In this document: piece after piece, positions 56,691-64,000 of the stretch
How the letters are laid out: every line of letters starts with the position of its first letter
Numbering within the stretch: the first letter of the stretch is position 1
Origin: Mixophyes australis
Taxonomy: Eukaryota; Chordata; Amphibia; Anura; Limnodynastidae
Direction: 5' to 3'
NCBI GenBank assembly: GCA_036250195.1
Contig: JAVHZZ010000002.1
Location: 68,748,205-68,812,204, forward strand
Length of the DNA: 64,000 bases
Program-made: the position numbers and the translations under genes
The notes under the pieces: generated by a model
The model's database searches: none
What the model was told of the DNA's origin: nothing
Seen by the model: only the letters and a program-made list of their open reading frames with translations

Positions 56691-57061
56691 GGAAACTGAG
56701 TAACAAGAATCGCTGGGGTCATGTGAAATACCCTACCTAGTAAAAACTGGGGAGCGATTCTTGATTGAAATAAGAGGCAATGAGGATAGGTGAAACAAAA
56801 CGCTAACACTTCTTGGCTTTTTCAAGGCAAAAGTCTGAAAGCTGTTTTCAATCCAAGCTCCAATGCACGAGTGAAGATGGCGGCGGGCAGCGGGGACTAA
56901 TAATAATCCGGATCTCGCGAGATCCGACGCCGGATTATGACGTTAAGCCTCGTTTTCAGTTTTGCGATCGGCAGGAATACCCGAACAGTGCTCGGATTAG
57001 GCTCGGATCGGCACTGTTCAGGGGTGTTCGGATTGAGAGAATCCGAGCCCGCTCATCCCTA
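56691..57061 (-). promoter_or_regulatory. terminal region of the hAT element
   Basis: Between the minisatellite and the TAGGGATGAGC end lie CpG-rich inverted motifs (ATCTCGCGAGATCC; CGGATTATG; CCGAACAGTGCTCGGATTAG). This terminus-proximal region probably holds transposase-binding sites and the promoter. No TATA box is clear. Confidence 0.4.
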
Positions 57062-57716
57062 TCACCTACTATGAGAGACATTGTCATACAGGCATTGTCA
57101 CCTACTATCAGAGACATTGTCATACAGGCATTGTCACCCACTATGAGAGACATTGTCATACAGGCATTGTCACCCACTATGAGAGACATTGTCATACAGG
57201 CATTGTCACCTACTATCAGATACATTATCATAAAGGCATTGTCACCCACTATGAGAGACATTGTCATACAGGCATTGTCACCCACTATGAGAGACATTGT
57301 CATACAGGCATTGTCACCTATTATCAGAGACATTGTTATACAGGCATTGTCACCTACTATGAGAGACATTGTCATACAGGCATTGTCACCTATTATCAGA
57401 GACATTGTCATACAGGCATTGTCACCCACTATGAGAGACATTGTCATACAGGCATTGTCACCCACTATGAGAGACATTGTCATACAGGCATTGTCACCTA
57501 CTATCAGAGACATTGTTATACAGGCATTGTCACCTACTATCAGAGACATTGTAATTCAGTTATTGTCACCCCATTATGAGAAACATTGTCATGAACTCAT
57601 TGTCACCCACTATGAGTTACATGGTTATGTAGCCATTGTCACCCCAGTATGAGAAACATTGTTATGTAGCCATTGGCACCCCACTATGAAAGACATTGAC
57701 ATGCAGTGTATCATTG
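57062..57716. repeat. 36-bp minisatellite, right block with degenerate edge
   Basis: About 13 good units, then from 57550 increasingly diverged ones (CATTGTCACCCCATTATGAG, CCCCAGTATGAGAAACATTG). Decay toward the edge is usual for minisatellites. Confidence 0.9.
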
Positions 57717-57837
57717 ACAGCAAAACTCAATTCTGTGGAAGTGATTTAAGTCAATATAAAATATCTGTTTCTCACACCACATGTATGAATAGATGTCTGT
57801 TATACATTACAAATGTTTTCACATATACTGTATAAAT

Positions 57838-57881
<44 letters not shown>

Positions 57882-58282
57882 TGTACAGTATATACACAAA
57901 TACACCTATATGTTGCTCTACTTTAAACTCTGGGACAAGAGTTAATTTTGTGGTCCTGTAATAGCTGGTCTGTACTTGTAAGGTCTTTCAAAAGACTGCA
58001 TTGAAAATGCAAAGTTCACACGGTTTTAATAAAAACTAGTAATTTAATCTCATGGGAGGAACTATCACTCAATAAGATGTAGTTCTACTGAATGTAGATA
58101 TCAAAGGATGTATAAAGTCGTTCTGCCTCATTAGTGATCCATCTAGAATATAGCTCTGAATTGACTGTTACATTGTACTTCAGATACAATTACACCGGTT
58201 CATGATGCAACTTGGACAATTTTCAAGTTCTCTTTCTGTGTTGAAATAATTTAAGTTTAATAGTTCCTATGGGAATTATGTT
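57717..58282. other. unassigned, with (TA)n at 57842-57880
   Basis: A run of about 19 TA units; otherwise nothing recognised. Confidence 0.6.
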
Positions 58283-58760
58283 ATAATAAGTAGAGATGGG
58301 CGGGTCCGGTTCCCCGAGAACCGAACCCACCCGAACTTTGGCTATCCGAGTACCGAGCTGAGTAGCTCGGTACTCTCCCGTCCGAATTCAAATCGAGGCC
58401 GAACGTCATCGTGACGTCGTCGGATCTCGGGGCTCGGTTCTCGCGATACTTGAAGATTATAAATACCCGCCTCCACAGCAATCCATCGCCATTTGACAGA
58501 GGGGGAGAGCAGGGTGTAGTCACAAGCTGATTAGAGCAGGGACAGAGAATACAATATTCTGATTCCAATTGTGCCATCAAAAATCGCTAGAGAAGAGAGG
58601 AGGATAGAGGTTTATAATTTTGTTTTAATATTTGGCACTCCCCAGTGCTTTTGGGGTGTCCCCCATAATTGTGCATAAATATTTCTGGCTGTCAAAAGTC
58701 ATATCTGTCAGCAGCATCTTACCAAATAATTTTTACCACTACAAGTGCTTTGCGCTCAGA

Positions 58761-59404
58761 ATGGATTCAAAGCAGTCCACATATGATCAGAATGAGCAAC
58801 CAGGTTCTGTCACCAGTCCTGATGTTAGTGTTCCCAGTACGTGATCTGGCCAAGGCAATGTCAAACAACAGAGTGTTTCCAAATCAGTGCAAAAAACAAA
58901 AAACCCCAAAAAAATTTACTGTTTTAAAGCGAAAAAGAAGTGTTACTGAGCAAAAGTTAAGTGCCGATAAAAAAAGAATTGCCAACATGCCATTCTACAC
59001 ACGCAGTGGCAAAGCCTACAAGTGGTGCACAACTACTGTTACGCGTCAAAGCCGAGCTGCAAGATAACAGTAAGGCATTGGAGGATAATGTTTGCTCTGA
59101 ATCAGAAATGACACCGATCCCTGTGGAGAGTCCATCCAACAGTGGTATGTCTAATCGTGAGCATTCTGTTAGTGTACCCATAAAGAAGGGCCCTTTCAGC
59201 AGTTCTGCTGATGTGTACCTGAACAGCCCGAGTGTAGCCGGTGATACACAAATTGAGGATGCTACTTTGGAAATAGAAGAGGATGAGGGGGAGATTTATG
59301 GAGGTGACGAGGGCGCTTATGAGGATGTTGATGATTATGATGCAGACAGATACCAAATTGCCTTTCTCAATTTCTATTTATATTCTAGATTATATAACGG
59401 CTGA
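58761..59404 (+). pseudogene. hAT transposase N-terminal fragment, frameshifted
   Basis: It starts at an ATG (MDSKQSTYDQNEQPG). A stop at 58842-58844 is followed by two frame changes. The frames contain KKRIANMPFYTRSGK, which matches HKLANMPFTTQSGKE of the transposase pseudogene at 52098-55228, and an acidic segment EEDEGEIYGGDEGAYEDVDD, similar in place and kind to that gene's acidic stretch. It ends at 59404, with no BED finger or catalytic core. So it is a deletion derivative of a related but different hAT family. Confidence 0.7.
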
Positions 59405-59519
59405 ATAGTTTTCTATTTTATTCCTAGTGGAGAGGGGATCTGATGCAGACAGATACCAAACTGCCTTTGCCCATTTGTTTGTATATTCGAATTTCTAGTT
59501 CTACAGTCTATGCAGGCTG

Positions 59520-60110
59520 CTTTTTTTATATTCAACTACAAGTGGAGGGCGGGGGGGGGGGGCTTAGATAGCCACCAAAGTACCGTGGTCCATTTAATTT
59601 TACTTTCTAGCTCCACAGTCTATGCTTATATTCAACTATAAGTGGAGGGCGGTGAGGGGGGGGGGGGGCATAGATAGCCACCAAAGTACCGTGGTCCATT
59701 TAATTTTACTTTCTAGCTCCACAGTCTATGCAGGCTGCTATTTTTATATTCAACTACAAGTGGAGGGCGGGGGGGGGGGGGGATAGATAGCCACCAAAGT
59801 ACCGTGGTCCATTTAATTTTACTTTCTAGCTCCACAGTCTGTGCAGGCTGCTTTTTTTATATTCAACTACAAGTGGAGGGCTGGGGGGGGGGGGGGCTTA
59901 GATAGCCACCAAAGTACTGTGGTCCATTTAATTTTACTTTCTAGCTCCACAGTCTGTGCAGGCTGCTATTTTTATATTCAACTACAAGTGGAGGGCGGGG
60001 GGCATAGATAGCCACCAAAGTACCGTGGTCCATTTAATTTTACTTTCTAGCTCCACAGTCTGTGCAGGCTGCTTTTTTAATATTCAACTACAAGTGTAGA
60101 CCAACTACAA
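59520..60110. repeat. ~113-bp tandem repeat inside the hAT element
   Basis: Five copies and a partial one: AACTACAAGTGGAGGGCGGG, a G-run of 3-14, TAGATAGCCACCAAAGTACC, GTGGTCCATTTAATTTTACT, TTCTAGCTCCACAGTCTATG, CAGGCTGC. G-run length is the main variable. Confidence 0.9.
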
Positions 60111-60496
60111 GTGTAGGGTGTAATATACACCCAAAGATTGGCTACATTGCCAATAATCAAAGATGGAGGAGGTAGACAACCAGGTTTGACTGTATAATTT
60201 GCAGACAAGTGTTCGCATTAAGGACGGCCTACCACGGATTAAACTGTTTTTTCATAATTTATTAGCTTTAGAATTACCTCACTCATCTAAGAAACTGGTG
60301 GAGCACTAAATTAGGTTATTTTAGACCAAAAAAATGGTATTTTTTTCAAAAATAGCAAAACAAAACCAAACAAAACCAAAACCAAAACCAAAACACGCAA
60401 GGGCGGTTTTGCAAAACCAAAACACGAAGGTAATCCAGATCCAAAACCAAATACAAAACCAAAACACGGGGGTCAGTGACCATCTCTAATAATAAG

Positions 60497-62394
60497 TGTG
60501 CCAGATATGGCTTCAATTAATCTAAACATTATTACTATTATTAGTTTATGTAGCGGTACATAGAGAATTATAACCATAACAAGGCATAGAAGGGATAACA
60601 ATAGAAAATTTGACTTGGACGCATTTGCGCTTCAAGCATGCAGAACTATTTTGTCGCATATGTCAGGCATAACAGGTGTGCATACTTACGCCTAACGATA
60701 GCGCACATGTGTGGCTTGGCAGCGTTAGTAGTAAATGCTAAAGTTGCATTACCATATTTATATACAGAGAATATTGTCTAGATAGTGTTGTCAATAAATG
60801 TGGACGTCGTACTTTAAATACAAACACCTCAACACCCTTTTCAAAATGATATAAGAATAGTCATTCTTGCAGTAGTCCAAATGCAAATGACAAATAAGTA
60901 ATGCAAATGTATGGCCACAACTTCATATAACATAGTGCCACGTTATTACATTTAGTATTATCAACTGGAGAGTCCAATAGGCAAACAGCCAATCAGAAGT
61001 GGCTAAAAAGTACTTCTGATGGTCATCATCATTATCATGTCATCTTTACACCAGGCCTTCGTTACCCAAAAAAGATAGACCTCCTAAGAGGTGTATCTGG
61101 GAATACGTCCACGTCTAATTATGTCTTATCTTCCGAGGGTGTGTTACACTTCCATGGACATGCCCTTACTGTACTAATTTATGATTGCTTGCTGCTAGTC
61201 TGCCTCTCTAGAAATAAGAAGTCACAAATCTATTATACGCACAGATCTAGATAGGGATTCATTATGTATGGTATGAAAATGCGTGGTTTGAATGCCACAA
61301 CAACAGATTCTCAATTCTATAAATTTGTGTGCTTCTATATATGGTCCTTCCTATGAACGCTAACGCTGTTTTTAGCTGGAAAAATGTTAGTGTTTATAGC
61401 GCTAGTGTGACAACACCTTAAGTTGAACTTGCAAATGTAAAGTTCTTGATAATAATCTGAGAACAAAGCATAGGACTGGAGCATGGGGAGAGGAAGGCTG
61501 AGCCACTCGAAGGCTCAGGAAATGGAATTCAAGAATAAAAGGAGTTTTTGAAGTGGAACAAATGGTCAAGCTGCCTTTTTTTATCAGGAATGTGCTTTGT
61601 TTGGGAATTAAAGTGAAACTCCCAAGCTTGGTTTTGTTGATGTGATACTTATTACGAGTTTAACAGGGAATGTTTGCAGACTCCTAGAATCACAGGTGTC
61701 TGCACTGTTGTTATTCACTCAGGAAATGTTTAAACACTCATGTCTGAACAGAAACAAAGACGCCCTATCACTGTATTCTCACAGGAGACAATGGAAAATA
61801 GAAAACTAGGACTATACAACCTATAAAATCCTAATACAAAAGGAATTAATCAGTATCTCAAAATCTCTGCAAATTAGATAACTTCTGATACCATAAGAAA
61901 ATAGCTAGGGTTTGTTGAATTTATTTTAGATTTCCTTTTAATGTGACGGTTTTGAAAGTTGTAGCTTCTTTTTTATATTTCCTGTGTTTTTTTCCAGAGT
62001 TTATGGGCTCACACCCACTGATGTTTTTTACAGGCATTTTACTACAGTTTTAAACACTATTAAAATGCATGTAAACATTGGTGACACTAGTAACCATAGT
62101 ATCTAATGTCACCATACCACTCAGACTAGCATTCTGGTTTTTTTCTATTTATTTACCATGGGTGAACGCATTGGGCAAGCTACAGTTACCTCCAAACCCT
62201 AGTAAAATAACAAACAGATGTCAACTAATATTTTCACATGCAAAGAAAAGTCAATGTTTATGAGGCCCAAGTGACAGCTGTTGTGGATTACTCTCCCCCA
62301 TTTTGCTCAGAGATCGAGGAACCTATTCAATTCCCCATTTACGGATATGATCAGTGCACCATATAGTAATTCTCTTTCTGCTTGGATTCAGTAA
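60497..62394. other. unassigned stretch
   Basis: AT-rich; no supported gene. 60525-60590 vaguely resembles a LINE tail. Confidence 0.5.
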
Positions 62395-62795
62395 TATTAT
62401 TATTATTATTATCCTTTATTTGTTAGGCACCACAAGGTTTCCGCGGCGCCGTACACAGTACAAACAGTTGACTATACAGGGTGAAACAGTACAAAAAAAT
62501 AAACAAAAATACCAATACTTCAGAAACTCCAGGCTGGCTAATGCAAAAAACAGAGCAGAAGAACAGGTAGGGAGACATGAGGGAAGAGGGCCCTGCTCAT
62601 GTGAGCTTACATCCTAAGGGAGGGAAAACAGAACAGGCACAGGGGGAGCCAGATGAGGCAAAGGGGGAGAGCGCGTTGAGAGCGAGTGGAGGGGTTATGT
62701 GGATGGTTGGTAGGCCTTAAGGAAGAGGTGGGTTTTCAGTGCACGTTTGAAGGAGCACAGAGTAGGAGAGAGGCGGATGAAACGAGGGAACGAGT
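62395..62795 (-). mobile_element. L2-type LINE 3' fragment
   Basis: On the minus strand it encodes FIRLSPTLCSFKRALKTHLF then LKAYQPST and a stop (to 62695), followed by a tail with CGGCGCCGCGGAAACCTTGT and (AATAAT)n. Same subfamily as 9569-10014. Confidence 0.8.
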
Positions 62796-63559
62796 AATAC
62801 AAACAAACCGTAAAACATGACCTTCGCCCAGTACAAAGTTGTACACTTACTGTACGCATGGAAGGAGAAAGCATGTGCTCAGACTTTCTGTGAAGAAACA
62901 AATCTCTCTATCTGATTACTCTATTTTGTTTTACTGCCTGAGTCCTCTCGCCTAACCAGCTTGCTCCTCACCAGGTAATACCGCTTTCATTCTGCCGCCC
63001 AGGCATATGAACCCAGGATATTGCCAGGGGACAGAGGGGGGTAAAGGCTCTCCCGGAGTCAAATTTCCGGTTAGACGGCGTTCATACTGAACACATGGCA
63101 ACATCACAATAGGAGTTCTGATTGGCTCCTCTTATGATGGTTTTTTTTTGTGTTTTTTTTTTTTACATTAACATTGTGTCTGGTGAGACCCATGTGGAAA
63201 AGCTCAGTTCGCACCATTCATAGTGCAGGCTTCCCGGGGCAGACCCGGGAATTAGCCCACCAAAAGACCCGGGTCTAATTCCCGGGTCTGATGACTCAGG
63301 AATTAGACCTTGGACCATTCATACTGCACCTCGACCCGGGTCGTCTGAGCTTGCCCCGGCAAAAACCTGGGTGTTTTGTGCAGTATGAACGGGGTATAAG
63401 AAGTACTAGTAGTTATTGCGGGTATATTATTTAGCAAAGTAGTAAGTTTAGCAAGCTTTTGTTCTATAAAGTTACTAGTTGCATTCATCAATGTCTAAAA
63501 ACATATCCTTCAGCCATAGGCACCAGCTCTCTAGGTACTGTGGGAATAACGCCAATAAT
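62796..63559. other. unassigned, probable MITE with CAGTATGAAC ends at 63080-63400
   Basis: GTTCATACTGAAC near 63080 and GTGCAGTATGAACGG near 63380 are inverted. Between them GACCCGGGAATTAG (63242-63255) pairs with CTAATTCCCGGGTC (63275-63288). An element is likely, but its borders are not resolved. Confidence 0.45.
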
Positions 63560-63723
63560 CAGGGGATGGGTGGCAGTAGCGGCATCTGCCCCCCCCCCCC
63601 CCCCCAGACCGCTCCCATAGCTGGGCCACTGGGCTACCTGCATTTCTGTTCCTTTAAACTGTACCTAGCAGGCTGTTGAGCCAAGTCTCACCCCCTCGGG
63701 CTAAAATTTGCCAACCTCCCATG
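63560..63723. mobile_element. hAT MITE (family of 42107), inverted
   Basis: It starts CAGGGGATGGGTGGCAG and ends GGGCTAAAATTTGCCAACCT CCCATG, with a 17-base C-run near 63589. No clear target duplication. Confidence 0.65.
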
Positions 63724-64000
63724 AAAATTTTTTTTTTGTTGGATATCATTCCTTCAGCTGTGCCAAGGTCAATGCAGCTGCTCAATAGTATTTGTTCTTG
63801 AGAGAAAGTTTAGTATTGCCCGAATCGTGGCACTTTGCATTCAGATATAAAATAAAGGCTTTTTATATTTCATTGAACACTTGTGCTGATTATTCTGAAT
63901 TTTGTTACTTTCTCTTTAAATGCTGCAAATAATCAGGAAATAAGTACCAATATGTACCAATATGTAAATAAAAGTAAATCTTGATGTAGGAAGTCATGAT
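63724..64000. other. unassigned stretch
   Basis: AT-rich; nothing recognised. Confidence 0.5.

Larger units (their letters stand above)
51925..57061 (-). mobile_element. large hAT element with transposase gene, one end lost
   Basis: It lies inside the minisatellite. The transposase side ends at 57061 with CCGCTCATCCCTA, i.e. a TAGGGATGAGCGG terminus. At the other side (51925) no inverted terminus or 8-bp duplication is found; the array abuts GCATAATGACAAAAAAAG. So that end was deleted or truncated. Contents from the right: a 370-bp promoter-like lead, a 48-bp minisatellite, and the broken transposase gene. Confidence 0.75.
58291..60488 (+). mobile_element. 2.2-kb non-autonomous hAT element, perfect 8-bp TSD
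   Basis: The ends TAGAGATGG and CCATCTCTA are inverted, and ATAATAAG flanks both (58283-58290 and 60489-60496). The left part is CpG-rich (GCTCGGTACTCTCCC, ATCTCGGGGCTCGGTTCTCG). Then come a decayed N-terminal gene fragment, a ~113-bp tandem array, and a right end rich in CAAAACCAAAAC. The catalytic and C-terminal parts of a transposase are absent, so it would need an enzyme supplied by another element. Confidence 0.9.

Noticed and set aside
55218..56703. Open frames of 12-to-16-residue repeats (LYCRISELCYIA)
   Set aside because: A 48-bp tandem repeat within a hAT element; frames follow from the period and break at each 7-base insert.
50445..57716. Regular repeats with spacing reminiscent of a CRISPR array
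   Set aside because: Units are directly tandem with no unique spacers, in a eukaryotic genome; this is a minisatellite.

Overview
The window is a piece of a large, repeat-rich vertebrate nuclear genome. It holds one intact host gene with spliced GT-AG exons: a type I keratin that reads as simple-epithelial keratin 18 (krt18, + strand, 30376-33573, seven exons, 425 residues). The repeats (V-SINEs with tRNA-like heads, L2-type LINE ends, Tc1/mariner and very many hAT elements, long minisatellites) suggest an amphibian, most likely a frog. The species cannot be named from the sequence alone, and the amphibian assignment is an inference.

Layout. 1-20 kb: unassigned DNA with V-SINEs, L2 ends, a decayed Tc1 transposase gene (8661-10263) split by an L2 fragment, several hAT elements, and a broken unassigned ORF remnant (11880-13800) interrupted by a hAT element. 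20-28.7 kb: a 1.9-kb hAT element loaded with minisatellites, short hAT MITEs, palindromic MITEs, and a nest of elements at 26523-28326. 28.7-33.7 kb: a comparatively clean island with the krt18 promoter, gene and poly(A) signal. 33.7-46.6 kb: more MITEs, V-SINEs and a pair of diverged ~0.9-kb duplicate segments (39935-41320 and 43618-44370). 46.7-49.4 kb: a GC-rich 2.7-kb solo LTR inserted in an L2 tail. Its promoter has four CCAAT boxes, a CRE and a TATA box, and is followed by about 21 tiny hairpins. 50.4-57.7 kb: a 36-bp minisatellite split by a V-SINE and by a hAT element whose transposase gene (minus strand) is nearly full length but broken. 58.3-60.5 kb: a non-autonomous hAT element, with perfect 8-bp target duplications, that keeps a decayed N-terminal gene fragment related to that transposase. 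60.5-64 kb: mostly unassigned, with an L2 fragment.

How it fits together: krt18 is the only gene that looks functional. The rest is a layered record of transposition. Exact target-site duplications fix the borders of more than a dozen elements and give the order of insertions. The most unusual signals are the covarying mini-hairpin array inside the LTR (47339-47844), a 67-bp intron-like insertion in the hAT transposase, and the repeated association of larger hAT elements with internal minisatellites.
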